Source: Lactobacillus agrestimuris (GTDB lineage: Bacteria > Bacillota > Bacilli > Lactobacillales > Lactobacillaceae). From it: 64,000 bases of DNA. Every line of letters starts with the position of its first letter. Within the stretch, counting starts at the first letter, position 1. Below the pieces are notes generated by a model. The model saw nothing but the letters and a program-made list of their open reading frames with translations, did no database searches and had not been told where the DNA came from. A program made the translations under genes and the position numbers. Shown here piece after piece: positions 43,898 to 53,297 of this stretch. The DNA lies in NCBI RefSeq assembly GCF_943193025.1, contig NZ_CALPCQ010000010.1, positions 1 through 64,000 on the forward strand, in the 5' to 3' direction.

Positions 43898-45007
43898 TTA
43901 ATCACCTAAATTTTCACTAACTGCTTTCAAAGCAGCATCAATCACTTGATCCATGTTGTAATACTTATACTGACCAAGACGTCCACCAAAGATAACTTTA
44001 TCTTGCTTCCTAGCTAATTCAGCATACTTAGTATACAAATCATTATTTCTATCATTATTTACTGGGTAATAAGGTTCATCCCCGCGATGCCAATCAGTAG
44101 GATACTCTCGGGTAATAATTGTTTTATCCTTATCGCCTTTTCCAAATTCAAAATGTTTGTGTTCAATAATACGAGTATAAGGAATTTCAGCTTCAGTATA
44201 GTTAATAACAGCATTACCTTGATAGTTGCCAACGTTCTTTTCTTCAGTTTCAAAGCGAAGTGAACGATATTCTAGTTCACCTAATTTATAATCAAAGAAC
44301 TTATCAATCATACCTGTGTAAACTACTTTATCGTAGTTCTTAAGGTATTCATCCTTCTTATCAAAGAAATCCGTATTTAACTTAACAGTAATGTTAGGAT
44401 TAACTAACATCTTTTCTACCATTTGAGTGTAACCTCCAATGGGAATGCCTTGATAATCATCATTAAAATAGTTGTTATCATAAATTAATCGAACTGGAAG
44501 TCGCTTAATAATGAAAGCAGGAAGTTCAGTGCATTTTCTGCCCCATTGTTTTTCAGTATAACCTTTAATTAACTTTTCGTATATATCTCTACCAATTAAC
44601 GAAATAGCCTGTTCTTCCAAGTTTTGGGGTTCTTTACCTGCCATCTCTTGACGCTGTTCATTAATCCTATCGAGAGCTTCTTGTGGAGTTCTTACTCCCC
44701 ACATTTCGCTGAAAGTATTCATATTGAATGGCAAATTATACATATGTCCTTTGTAATTAGCCACTGGACTATTAGTATAACGATTAAAGTCAGCAAATTG
44801 ATGAACATAGTCCCACACCTTCTTATTAGAAGTATGAAAAATATGGGCACCATATTCGTGAACTTGAATACCATCTACTTCTTTAGTATAAATATTACCT
44901 GCAATGTGATCCCTTTTTTCAATTATTGTTACTTTGTTTCCACGTTTTGCAGCTTCATGGGCAAATACTGCGCCAAACAAACCAGATCCAACTACTAAAT
45001 AGTTCAT
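43898..45007 (-). CDS. glf: UDP-galactopyranose mutase
   Basis: A flavoenzyme that converts UDP-Galp to UDP-Galf. 369 residues begin with the FAD-binding VVGSGLFGAVFAHEAAKRG; further signatures are VHEYGAHIFHTSNKKVWDYV (about 50), GYTEKQWGRKCTELP (about 150) and the C-terminal FGGRLGQYKYYNMDQVI. It supplies UDP-Galf for two GT2 proteins in the same operon, so the polymer very probably contains galactofuranose. GAGGGG precedes the ATG. Confidence 0.96.
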   Translation of the reverse strand: MNYLVVGSGLFGAVFAHEAAKRGNKVTIIEKRDHIAGNIYTKEVDGIQVHEYGAHIFHTSNKKVWDYVHQFADFNRYTNSPVANYKGHMYNLPFNMNTFSEMWGVRTPQEALDRINEQRQEMAGKEPQNLEEQAISLIGRDIYEKLIKGYTEKQWGRKCTELPAFIIKRLPVRLIYDNNYFNDDYQGIPIGGYTQMVEKMLVNPNITVKLNTDFFDKKDEYLKNYDKVVYTGMIDKFFDYKLGELEYRSLRFETEEKNVGNYQGNAVINYTEAEIPYTRIIEHKHFEFGKGDKDKTIITREYPTDWHRGDEPYYPVNNDRNNDLYTKYAELARKQDKVIFGGRLGQYKYYNMDQVIDAALKAVSENLGD

Positions 45008-45020
45008 AATTATATCCCCT

Positions 45021-46319
45021 CTACTTCATATCCTTAGCAAAAAGTAAACTTAGAAATTTCCAAATTATAATTGATAAAATGATTGAAATAATGTCAAATG
45101 CCTCGTAAAACTTATTAGAAAAGAACGAGAAAGCAATACATGGTGCGATAGTTCCACCATAAAACAATTTATAAAAAGGAGCAAAATTATTACTATTTCT
45201 TTTTGCTGCCTTATAGATCCATTGAGATACTGCAGCCATTACAAATATTAATATGGCTACTCCTTTATAACCAAAATCATATAACCATGGATAAAATGTA
45301 GTATAAACGTTTCCCAAGTTATACCCATTTATAAATTGAAATGGTAAATCTAAATTATAAATTGGGATTCTCAACCCGACATGTTTTATAAGGAACAATA
45401 TAATTTTATAAAACGTTTGTTGTCCAAATATATCTCCAACAATAGGAAAATTAGCTGTAGTTATAAATCCATTTAAATTTTTTAGTTCCGCTCCAACATA
45501 TATTGATATATAATCAAACATCCTACTAGAAGCCACATTTCTTCCTACCAATGTGGCTGACCATTGCAAAAGTAAAAGCACAGCTATTACACTTAATATA
45601 ATAATTGATATATACTTTCTATTTTTCTTAGAATTCCAATTACTCTTCCTTTGCTGAATCATTAGCGTAAAAACTGCTAAGCTAATTAATCCGTATATAG
45701 TTCCACCCCTTGAACCACTCAACATGGGACTAAAAATTCCGATCAAGGCTTCTAAAAATAAAATCCAACTGAAATGTTTTTTTAAAGTCAATTCTCTTAT
45801 AAAGAGATATTCTCCCAAAATTCCTACATTCTGATTAAAAGTTTCCATTAACCCGATATACGTAGGTAAAGAGTAATTTACTATTACATAACCATTAGCA
45901 CTTTTATTTATTAGATTTATAGCATTAGAGATATTAGATTGACCAGTTACTCTTTTTATTTCTAATACTATTATTAGAATAAAAAATAATTGTAAAATTT
46001 CAATTCCCAATAATTTTAAATATCCTTTATCTAATAAAAATATTTTTCCAAATTTATTTAGATTTTTTTGAGTAGTTTTTTTGGATAAAAAATCTATTAA
46101 GTAACAAACGATAATGAATTCCAAAATACCTAAGCAAATCACCAAATAAGTTTTTAAATCAAAACTATTACCCCAATTATTAATATTAAGCATTAAAAAA
46201 AATGAAGCAAATAAGAAAGACAAACTAAACAAAAAACTTGGAGAGATCCAATCTTTATGATTTGCAAAATAGGCTACTGCTGTTAGTATTAAAGTTGTAA
46301 AAAATAAATAATATATCAT
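45021..46319 (-). CDS. wzy: Wzy-type polysaccharide polymerase
   Basis: 432 residues with about 11-12 helices and a large extracellular loop between about 255 and 340, typical of O-antigen/EPS polymerases. Sequence conservation is low, as is normal for Wzy. SGSRGGTIYGL near 215 is the kind of short motif seen in these proteins. The ATG at 46319 (MIYYLFF) is preferred; upstream in-frame codons overlap the ribosome site. It sits between glf and a GT2 gene. It would link repeat units outside the cell. Confidence 0.85.
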   Translation of the reverse strand: MIYYLFFTTLILTAVAYFANHKDWISPSFLFSLSFLFASFFLMLNINNWGNSFDLKTYLVICLGILEFIIVCYLIDFLSKKTTQKNLNKFGKIFLLDKGYLKLLGIEILQLFFILIIVLEIKRVTGQSNISNAINLINKSANGYVIVNYSLPTYIGLMETFNQNVGILGEYLFIRELTLKKHFSWILFLEALIGIFSPMLSGSRGGTIYGLISLAVFTLMIQQRKSNWNSKKNRKYISIIILSVIAVLLLLQWSATLVGRNVASSRMFDYISIYVGAELKNLNGFITTANFPIVGDIFGQQTFYKIILFLIKHVGLRIPIYNLDLPFQFINGYNLGNVYTTFYPWLYDFGYKGVAILIFVMAAVSQWIYKAAKRNSNNFAPFYKLFYGGTIAPCIAFSFFSNKFYEAFDIISIILSIIIWKFLSLLFAKDMK

Positions 46320-46340
46320 ATTTGTTTCCAACCTTTGCAA

Positions 46341-47255
46341 CTATTCTTCATCTTCATTTACTTTTTCAATTGTGGGATTAAAAAACATACCTGCAATAGT
46401 TCCTTTCAATTCTGTTTTTATTCTTAAAAACTTATAATTTTTTGAATAAAGTAATACCTTAGTTGGTTCAATAATGCTACATTTTACTATCCATTTTACT
46501 AAATCCTTTTTACTTCTTCTTTTTCGTTCGGTAAATACAGCATTCCTTCTAGAATAATAATACCTACCAATTCTTTTTTTATCAGCTTCAGTAATGATAT
46601 CTACTCCAATGTTACTCTTAATCTTATGCTCTACTATAGAATTATTAACTAAATAACCCTCAAATCCATTTTGAGTAATTCGCAATGTATATTCAACATC
46701 GTCTCCCCAAATAAAATAATCAGTTATTGGTAAACCGATCTTTTCAATAACTTTTCTGGGAAACATAATAGAAACAAATGAAGCATATTCTACTTTGGTT
46801 AATCCTTTATCAGACAATTTATTCCATTCATTAGCTGGTGAGGGAACATTCATTACAGCAGGAGTTCCATCTTTCCATCTAGCATTACTTACTAAAAAGC
46901 CTAAATCATTTATTAAATCAACATTTTTTGTTAGTTCATATAAAGCACTTTCACTAGGAATAGTATCATCATCCATTATCCATACATAATCGGATTTACT
47001 TCTCTTTATAAATTCATGTATTCCGAAGTTAAATCCACCTGCTCCTCCTAGATTTTTATTCATATGAATAGGAACAATCTTAGGAAATTTTTGTGATAGC
47101 TTTTTTAAAAAATTCCACGTATTATCTGTAGAATTATTATCAATGACAAAAATGTTTTCAACTGGATAATTCTGTTTTAATATTGCATGCAAACATTCCT
47201 TTAATAAAGTCAATCTATTAAAAGTTACAACAACACAATCTACTTTTCTTTTCAT
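46341..47255 (-). CDS. Family 2 glycosyltransferase, galactofuranosyltransferase-like
   Basis: 304 residues. GT-A fold starting VVVTFNRLTLLKECL; NKNLGGAGGFNFG (about 68) and VWIMDDDTIPS (about 93) with a DDD motif. The GGxGGxxxG plus W-x-M-DDD combination is typical of GlfT-like enzymes that use UDP-Galf. Together with glf it points to Galf transfer. It is a paralogue of the GT2 at 48420-49304 with the same motifs. Confidence 0.85.
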   Translation of the reverse strand: MKRKVDCVVVTFNRLTLLKECLHAILKQNYPVENIFVIDNNSTDNTWNFLKKLSQKFPKIVPIHMNKNLGGAGGFNFGIHEFIKRSKSDYVWIMDDDTIPSESALYELTKNVDLINDLGFLVSNARWKDGTPAVMNVPSPANEWNKLSDKGLTKVEYASFVSIMFPRKVIEKIGLPITDYFIWGDDVEYTLRITQNGFEGYLVNNSIVEHKIKSNIGVDIITEADKKRIGRYYYSRRNAVFTERKRRSKKDLVKWIVKCSIIEPTKVLLYSKNYKFLRIKTELKGTIAGMFFNPTIEKVNEDEE

Positions 47256-47263
47256 TTTAACAA

Positions 47264-48388
47264 CTACTCACTAATTAATTCTTTTTCCACTCGTTTGGCC
47301 TCAACATCGATATCATATCTCTTTTTTTCAAAATTAGAATGGATTTCATCATTACTTATTCTGCTATGATATTTATGAATCCTTTTAATATCTTCTATCC
47401 AAAGCTTTTTTGAAGTTTCTAAACTTTGAAATGATATATTATTATTTATTGTAATTTCTTCTGGACTTACACGATCAGATGCTAAAATAGGCAATCCATT
47501 GGCCTGTGCTTCAAGTAACGCAACACTTAATCCTTCAAATAAAGATGGGAACAATAACATATCAAATGAACTATACCAGCCGGCCATATCCTTTTTTTGC
47601 CCAACTAATAAAATGTCATTTTGTAATCTACGAGACTTTATTATATTTGTGATTTCTTCTTTATCTTCACCATCGCCTACTAAAACTATTTTAGCATTAG
47701 GAATGAATTTTTTGATTTCGGGTGTTAAACTTATAATAAATTTTTGATTTTTTTGAAAATTTAATCTACCAACATGACCTATTACGAAGGCATCTTGGAG
47801 TCCAAGCTCATGACGAATTCTATTACGTTTTTTATCATCAAACTTGGTTTTATTTATATCAATAGCATTTCTAATGATTTTATAATCTAAGTTATCTGGA
47901 AACATCCATTTTCCTGCAACATTAGAACATGCCCATAAATCTGTTGCATAATTACCAATTTTGGCTCGATTGGCATAATGTAATTTTTTATAAATTTTAC
48001 CTTTAATTCCAGGTATAAATATTTGCGAATTATGACTGTGTACAATAATACGTTTTATATTGTATTTTTTTGCTAACTTAACACTATAAATATTTGATAA
48101 ATCGTTTGCATTAAACCAAAAACTATCATAATTTGATGCTATTTCTTTAAAAAGTTTATCCATCTCTCTATAATACCGAAATGGATTTTTCCCTCTTTTA
48201 GAGGTATAAAATACGTTTCCCCCTAATTTATCTATTTCATCATGATATTCAATAAGATTTGAACTATTGCAAATAAAATCCAAACGTATTTTATCTTTAT
48301 CAAATCGACGATAATAATTCATTATTGCACTTTCCAAGCCACCATGAACTGTTTCATCAGTAAAACCGTATACTAATACTTTATACAT
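47264..48388 (-). CDS. GT4-type glycosyltransferase
   Basis: 374 residues with a GT-B fold. It has the N-terminal block VHGGLESAIMNYYR and a C-terminal domain with GHVGRLNFQKNQKFI, LVGDGEDKEEI and the E-x7-E region LFPSLFEGLSVALLEAQANG. This is the Firmicute EpsF/'glycosyltransferase family 1' type. Retaining transfer of a hexose to the lipid-linked repeat unit is likely; the exact sugar is unknown. Confidence 0.88.
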   Translation of the reverse strand: MYKVLVYGFTDETVHGGLESAIMNYYRRFDKDKIRLDFICNSSNLIEYHDEIDKLGGNVFYTSKRGKNPFRYYREMDKLFKEIASNYDSFWFNANDLSNIYSVKLAKKYNIKRIIVHSHNSQIFIPGIKGKIYKKLHYANRAKIGNYATDLWACSNVAGKWMFPDNLDYKIIRNAIDINKTKFDDKKRNRIRHELGLQDAFVIGHVGRLNFQKNQKFIISLTPEIKKFIPNAKIVLVGDGEDKEEITNIIKSRRLQNDILLVGQKKDMAGWYSSFDMLLFPSLFEGLSVALLEAQANGLPILASDRVSPEEITINNNISFQSLETSKKLWIEDIKRIHKYHSRISNDEIHSNFEKKRYDIDVEAKRVEKELISE

Positions 48389-48419
48389 ATCAATAAAATC
48401 CCTAAAATCTAAATTTTTA

Positions 48420-49304
48420 TTACTCTATATAGTCTATTCTAGGATGAAAATTATGACCATCCTTTGTTCCAATAAATATAGTTGTTAACCTTTGCCATTT
48501 GTGATCTGGAGCCTTACTAATTACACGTTCTATATGCAAGCCTAGTCGTAAATATTGATAAACTTTTTCTTTAAATCCTGCTTCTCTAAATAAAACAACT
48601 TCATTTCTATATGCCAATCTATATCTGTTTATACGTTGAAAATCATCTATAGCTATATTAGACCCTGAATTATTTTTAGTTTTATGAACTACTACACTAG
48701 TATTAACTAAGTAAGATGGATACTTATTAGATATTCTTTGACTATACTCCAAATCGTCCCCCCAAATAAAAAATTCTTTTATTGGAAGGCCTATCTCTTT
48801 AACTACTTCACGTTTCAGATAAAATGATACAAAAGTACCCATTTTAATAGGAACTATTTCGCTATTAAAATCTTCTACCTTCTTTGAAATACTTATTTTT
48901 GGTATATTCATTTTACAGATATTATTATCTATCCACAAAACTTTACTACAAAGGAAACCATAATTACCACCTATCTTTTTATCGATCACTTTAAGATTTT
49001 TCAATGCATCTTTTGTAGGCAAACAATCATCATCCATTAACCAAAAAAACTTATATCCTAGTCTATAGGCTAATTTTATTCCCTCATGAAATCCACCTGC
49101 ACCACCAATATTTTTTCCTGTAGCATGATATATTATTTCATGAGATTTTTCTAAAGATTTTAACATTTCTGAGGTACCATCTGTACTCATGTTATCAATA
49201 ATAATAATATCTACTTTTTCTGTTTGTTCCTTCAACTTCTTAATACATTCGCTTAATAATTTTTTTCTATTATAAGTTACTACAATAGCCGCTGTATCAC
49301 TCAT
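48420..49304 (-). CDS. Family 2 glycosyltransferase, galactofuranosyltransferase-like
   Basis: 294 residues beginning AAIVVTYNRKKLLSECIKKL. It contains GKNIGGAGGFHEG (about 65) and FWLMDDDCLPTKDA (about 92), the same GGAGG and DDD motifs as its neighbour at 46341. Two such enzymes suggest two Galf residues or linkages in the repeat. It follows the DUF4422 gene by 23 bases. Confidence 0.85.
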   Translation of the reverse strand: MSDTAAIVVTYNRKKLLSECIKKLKEQTEKVDIIIIDNMSTDGTSEMLKSLEKSHEIIYHATGKNIGGAGGFHEGIKLAYRLGYKFFWLMDDDCLPTKDALKNLKVIDKKIGGNYGFLCSKVLWIDNNICKMNIPKISISKKVEDFNSEIVPIKMGTFVSFYLKREVVKEIGLPIKEFFIWGDDLEYSQRISNKYPSYLVNTSVVVHKTKNNSGSNIAIDDFQRINRYRLAYRNEVVLFREAGFKEKVYQYLRLGLHIERVISKAPDHKWQRLTTIFIGTKDGHNFHPRIDYIE

Positions 49305-49327
49305 TATATCTTACATACTCCTAATGA

Positions 49328-50113
49328 TTATTTAAAATGTGTTTGCGTACGAATTCCCATTTTCCTTTTTAAAAGAAAAACAGCTTTCTTAAAATTATTT
49401 TTTCCACCCAGCTGTTCCCATTTAACTTCAGTATATCTTTGCTTTGTAGTATCGAGCCATACATCCATAAGAAGTTCAGAAATATAACCAAATACTCTTT
49501 TTTCCTGTACAGAATAATCAGCAATATCAACTCGATTTTCTACTTTCTTCAATACACAAAAAATAAATTCACAATATGAATTAAAGGTATCTCGCTTCAT
49601 CACAAACATGTTAAACATATGCGCTTTCCTTCTTCTCATAATAGTATCAAAAGAAGAAAGATAGTCAGGGTAAAACTCTTTAATCACTTTTCTAGTTTCA
49701 TCTAATGGCTCTTTATGATGTGCATGAATATAATGTGAATAATTAGTCTCAATGTAATAATTTCGTACCTTAGGTAAAATTACATCATACTGCTTTAGTA
49801 AGTCTTCAATTTTTTGAACGTTCATTACATTTTCCAAATTATAAGGCTTAGTATCAAAAAAGAGACGACGATAATGGACCAATCCGATAGCATCAACATC
49901 TTTTAAATTTTTCCAAGCCCAATAAACTGCAGTAAGTTCATTGTAACTTGGATTTTTAAATGAGATGTTATCTCCTTCGTCATCTCTTTGATACTCTATT
50001 CCAGGTTTATAATTTTTAACTGCACCAACTAATACTGGCAAATATCCTTCAGCCTTTGGCATAGGAAATTTTTTATGTGCAGCAACCATTATTACAGTTT
50101 TTATTTTAACCAC
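49328..50113 (-). CDS. DUF4422 glycosyltransferase
   Basis: 261 residues matching DUF4422, a glycosyltransferase family seen in Gram-positive capsule and EPS clusters. Markers are VAAHKKFPMP at the N-terminus, LTAVYWAWKNLKDVDAIGLV (about 70) and HYRRLFFD (about 90). As the first transferase after the priming enzyme it probably adds the second sugar. The donor is unknown. Confidence 0.85.
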   Translation of the reverse strand: MVKIKTVIMVAAHKKFPMPKAEGYLPVLVGAVKNYKPGIEYQRDDEGDNISFKNPSYNELTAVYWAWKNLKDVDAIGLVHYRRLFFDTKPYNLENVMNVQKIEDLLKQYDVILPKVRNYYIETNYSHYIHAHHKEPLDETRKVIKEFYPDYLSSFDTIMRRRKAHMFNMFVMKRDTFNSYCEFIFCVLKKVENRVDIADYSVQEKRVFGYISELLMDVWLDTTKQRYTEVKWEQLGGKNNFKKAVFLLKRKMGIRTQTHFK

Positions 50114-50136
50114 TCAACTTTCCAAATAGGGAATCC

Positions 50137-50790
50137 TTAAAAAGCTCCATCTTTCTTCAAAATGCTGATACAACAAGCAAAGAAAACTTTTACATCATAC
50201 CAATAAGAGGCATTTTCAACATAGCGCAATTCAATATCACAACGTTCTGGATAGCCAATGTTAGCACGCCCACTTGCTTGCCATAAACCTAATGCACCTG
50301 GTTTAACTGATAAAAACTCATTAATTCTATTACCATATTCAACCATTTCTTTTTTTACAATAGGACGTGGCCCTACTAAAGCCATTTCTCCAATTATAAT
50401 ATTTAAAAATTGAGGTATTTCATCTAATGATGTTTTTCTAATAAAAGCCCCTACTTTAGTAATTCTAGGATCTTCGCCTTCCGGCAACTTAAAGCCATTG
50501 TCCACATATTTTTTATACAATTCAGGATTACTTTGCAAAATTTTATCAGCCTGATAAACCATTGATCTAAACTTGAACATACCAAATGGTTTACCATTTT
50601 TTCCGATTCTTATTTGCTTATAAAACGGACTATGACCATCTTGAATAAATATAATAATTGATAAAACTAAAATAAGTGGAGATAATACTACTAAAGCAAC
50701 AGAACTAACTATTATATCCGTAACTCTTTTAAAGAAATGGTATATACGATGAGTATTAATATTCTCACTTACATCTTCTTTATCAATCAT
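50137..50790 (-). CDS. epsE: Undecaprenyl-phosphate sugar phosphotransferase (priming enzyme)
   Basis: About 217 residues: an N-terminal membrane helix (about 22-45) and the bacterial sugar transferase domain with YKQIRIGKNGKPFGMFKFRS, TSLDEIPQFLNI, VGPRPIV and KPGALGLWQASGR. It transfers glucose-1-P or galactose-1-P to the lipid carrier and starts the repeat unit. The small size without the five-helix N-terminal part is the EpsE/CpsE-short form. The ATG at 50790 has GGAG 6 bases upstream; an ATG at 50805 is the alternative. Confidence 0.9.
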   Translation of the reverse strand: MIDKEDVSENINTHRIYHFFKRVTDIIVSSVALVVLSPLILVLSIIIFIQDGHSPFYKQIRIGKNGKPFGMFKFRSMVYQADKILQSNPELYKKYVDNGFKLPEGEDPRITKVGAFIRKTSLDEIPQFLNIIIGEMALVGPRPIVKKEMVEYGNRINEFLSVKPGALGLWQASGRANIGYPERCDIELRYVENASYWYDVKVFFACCISILKKDGAF

Positions 50791-50853
50791 ACTACTCTCC
50801 ATCATAAGATTGTCGTGTCCTCTCTATACAATAATATTTCTTCAATGTTTCTT

Positions 50854-51630
50854 CTAAAATAACCAAAACTTCTTTTTCTTCTTTGTTGTTAAGGGCTGCC
50901 AGTTCAATTGAACATTGTCGCCATTAACAATTGCTTGCGCATTATCGCGATATTCTTGAGCCTTTTCACTTCCAAACTCATTGCTCAGCTTTTGCAAAGC
51001 TTCGCTATATTCATAATCTCGTTTGGGTAAGTCGTGAGCGTCAGACGCAAAGCAAGCACATTGTCCTGCTTCAATGAATTTACGGCTCATTTCTTCAATT
51101 TCTTTACCAAAAGTTCCAACATAAGAACTTGCAGTAATTTGAACTAAACATCCCTGCTCAATTAATCCCTGCAAGATTGACGGATTCTTCAAGATCCGAC
51201 TATTTCGCTCAGGGTGAACAATGATTGGTGTGATACTGCGCTGCATGACTTGAAAGATCATATCTTTGGAATAAGCCGGCACATCATCACTTGGAAATTC
51301 CAACAACATGTATCTGCCATCTTCATCCAAGAACAAGATGTCATCATCATCTAAAGCTTGAGGAAGATCACCAGAGATTCTCACCTCTTGCCCAGGAAAT
51401 ACTGTTAATGGAATTTTGGCCTCATCAAGCATTTTTTGGAAGTTATCAGTTAAGCGAATCACATCTTCTTTATGATTTAAATATCTTCCATTTAAGGTGT
51501 GGGGAGTCATAACTGCATGAGTTATGCCATCTTTAACAGCGTCCTTAGCTAATTTCATTGATGTTTGCCAGTCTTTTGAACCATCATCAATCCCTGGCAA
51601 GATATGACAATGAATATCAACTAATACCAT
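50854..51630 (-). CDS. epsD: CpsB/Wzh-type tyrosine phosphatase (PHP fold)
   Basis: 258 residues with the metal motifs DIHCHILPGIDDGSKD (about 4), MTPHT (about 41) and IVHPERN (about 137), and later ASDAHDL (about 196). It removes phosphate from CpsD and regulates chain assembly. Its ATG overlaps the stop codon of the kinase gene by one base (TAATG), indicating coupled translation. Confidence 0.92.
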   Translation of the reverse strand: MVLVDIHCHILPGIDDGSKDWQTSMKLAKDAVKDGITHAVMTPHTLNGRYLNHKEDVIRLTDNFQKMLDEAKIPLTVFPGQEVRISGDLPQALDDDDILFLDEDGRYMLLEFPSDDVPAYSKDMIFQVMQRSITPIIVHPERNSRILKNPSILQGLIEQGCLVQITASSYVGTFGKEIEEMSRKFIEAGQCACFASDAHDLPKRDYEYSEALQKLSNEFGSEKAQEYRDNAQAIVNGDNVQLNWQPLTTKKKKKFWLF

Positions 51631-52406
51631 TACCTCTTAAACCTTGAAAGAAAGCCTTTCTTTTCACTTTCACCGTAACCATAGCCGTATCCATAACCAT
51701 AGCCATAACCGTATCCTGCATTTTCAGAAGATACATCATTCATGACATAGCCTAAAATTCTAACCTTAGCGAACTCAAGCATATCAACTGCTCTTGCAAT
51801 AGCTTGCTTTTGAGTCTTACCTTGACGAACAACAAGTACAATACCATCAAGGTGACTTGCAAGTTCTTGAGTATCGGATACTTCAAGAACAGGTGCCAAG
51901 TCGATAATAACTAGGTCGTAGTGACTCTTTACCAAGTCAATGAAAGTTCTCATTCTTTGCGAACCAATTAATTCGGCGGGGTTAGGTGGGATTGGACCTG
52001 CAGTTAAGATTGAGAGATTTTCGATTCCACTTTCTTCAACGACATCTTGTAAGTTGATCTCCTTAGCTTCTGATGTAAGCACAGTAGTTAAGCCAGTGTT
52101 GTTTCTTACATTGAAAGTCGAATGCAAGGTTGGACGACGAAGGTCTCCATCAATTAACAAGGTTTTAACACCTGATTGAGCGTAGGTGATTGCCACATTA
52201 GCAGTTATAGTTGATTTACCTTCACTTACATTAGCCGAAGTGAAAGCTAATGTATTAATTTTATGATCAACCGCCATGAAATTAATATTAGTTCTAATAG
52301 TTCTAAATTGTTCTGAGACAACACTTTGTGGGTCTGCAACAGTAATCAATTTAGCACCCTTTTTCATAGTTTCGTTAGTGCCACGTCTTTTTCTAAAGAT
52401 TGCCAT
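51630..52406 (-). CDS. epsC: CpsD/Wze-type tyrosine autokinase
   Basis: 258 residues. BY-kinase motifs: Walker A in SANVSEGKSTITANV (about 54), Walker A' in TLLIDGDLRRP (about 77) and Walker B in LVIIDLAPVLEV (about 168). The C-terminal tail holds a run of GY pairs (seven tyrosines, about 229-243), the autophosphorylation cluster. It works with the Wzz-like membrane protein encoded just upstream to set chain length. Confidence 0.93.
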   Translation of the reverse strand: MAIFRKRRGTNETMKKGAKLITVADPQSVVSEQFRTIRTNINFMAVDHKINTLAFTSANVSEGKSTITANVAITYAQSGVKTLLIDGDLRRPTLHSTFNVRNNTGLTTVLTSEAKEINLQDVVEESGIENLSILTAGPIPPNPAELIGSQRMRTFIDLVKSHYDLVIIDLAPVLEVSDTQELASHLDGIVLVVRQGKTQKQAIARAVDMLEFAKVRILGYVMNDVSSENAGYGYGYGYGYGYGYGESEKKGFLSRFKR

Positions 52407-52420
52407 GTTTGCATCCCCTC

Positions 52421-53287
52421 CTATACCCTACGTCTCTTGTTTTGCTTTTTATTAGTATTCTTATTCAACTTGAATGAAGAAGATACATTGAAGTGAGCAA
52501 CTTGACCTAAGTCGATTAAGCCTAAGTTTTGAGTTAAGTAATCATCGTCACGAACAGTGGTATCAGACATTTCACGAATAAGGATTACTGCAAATGACAA
52601 TACTAACCCAATTACAAATCCTGCAATAGTAATCATCTTAACTTTAGGTGCAGTTTGATTACCCATAGTTGCTGGAGCAACAATAGTAACGTTGTTAACA
52701 TTCATGATTCCTGAAATTCTGTCTCTGAACACACGAGCAACTGCGTTAGCTTCAGCTTGAGCCTTCTCTGGCGTATTAGTAGTTGCACTAATTGAGAAGA
52801 CTTGTGATTGTTGTTGAGTTGAAACAGATACTTCCTTAGCTAATTGCTTAGCTGAGACTGAATATGACTTACCATCTCTTTCAACGACAGCAGGTTGAGC
52901 TGCACGAACTAATTTACGGGTGCCATCTGCATCAGTTGTATACTTGGCAGGCTTAGCTTTCTTAACTACCTTAACTGGATTTTCCAAACGTTTAGAAGCT
53001 TCTTGCAAAATAACTGGACTAGTTACGATATCCTTATAGGTAGTAACTAACTGCATGTTAGCTTGTTGAGTAGTATAAGCCGCATTTGGATCATTCTTAT
53101 TAGCCTTTTGGTTAACTAAGATTTGAGCAGATGAAGTGTACTTAGCTGGCATAATGAAATCTGCAACAGCAAAGGCAAGTACACCAAGAGCCACACTCCA
53201 AAATATGAGTGCCCAAATATGCTTACGGCAAATTCTCAATAACTGCATCAAGTCAATTGTATTTGTAGTAGTTTCTTGTTCTTTCAT
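52421..53287 (-). CDS. epsB: CpsC/Wzz-type chain-length regulator, kinase adaptor
   Basis: 288 residues. Wzz domain with two membrane helices (about 28-50 and 224-246) and an extracellular region in between containing QILVNQKANKND. The C-terminal cytoplasmic tail is basic (KQNKRRRV). It activates the CpsD kinase; the split into two proteins is normal for Gram-positives. It is 10 bases downstream of the LCP gene. Confidence 0.9.
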   Translation of the reverse strand: MKEQETTTNTIDLMQLLRICRKHIWALIFWSVALGVLAFAVADFIMPAKYTSSAQILVNQKANKNDPNAAYTTQQANMQLVTTYKDIVTSPVILQEASKRLENPVKVVKKAKPAKYTTDADGTRKLVRAAQPAVVERDGKSYSVSAKQLAKEVSVSTQQQSQVFSISATTNTPEKAQAEANAVARVFRDRISGIMNVNNVTIVAPATMGNQTAPKVKMITIAGFVIGLVLSFAVILIREMSDTTVRDDDYLTQNLGLIDLGQVAHFNVSSSFKLNKNTNKKQNKRRRV

Positions 53288-53297
53288 TAATACATCC

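Noticed and set aside
44624-44998. 124-codon frame on the plus strand
   Set aside because: It is antisense within glf, which is fully conserved.
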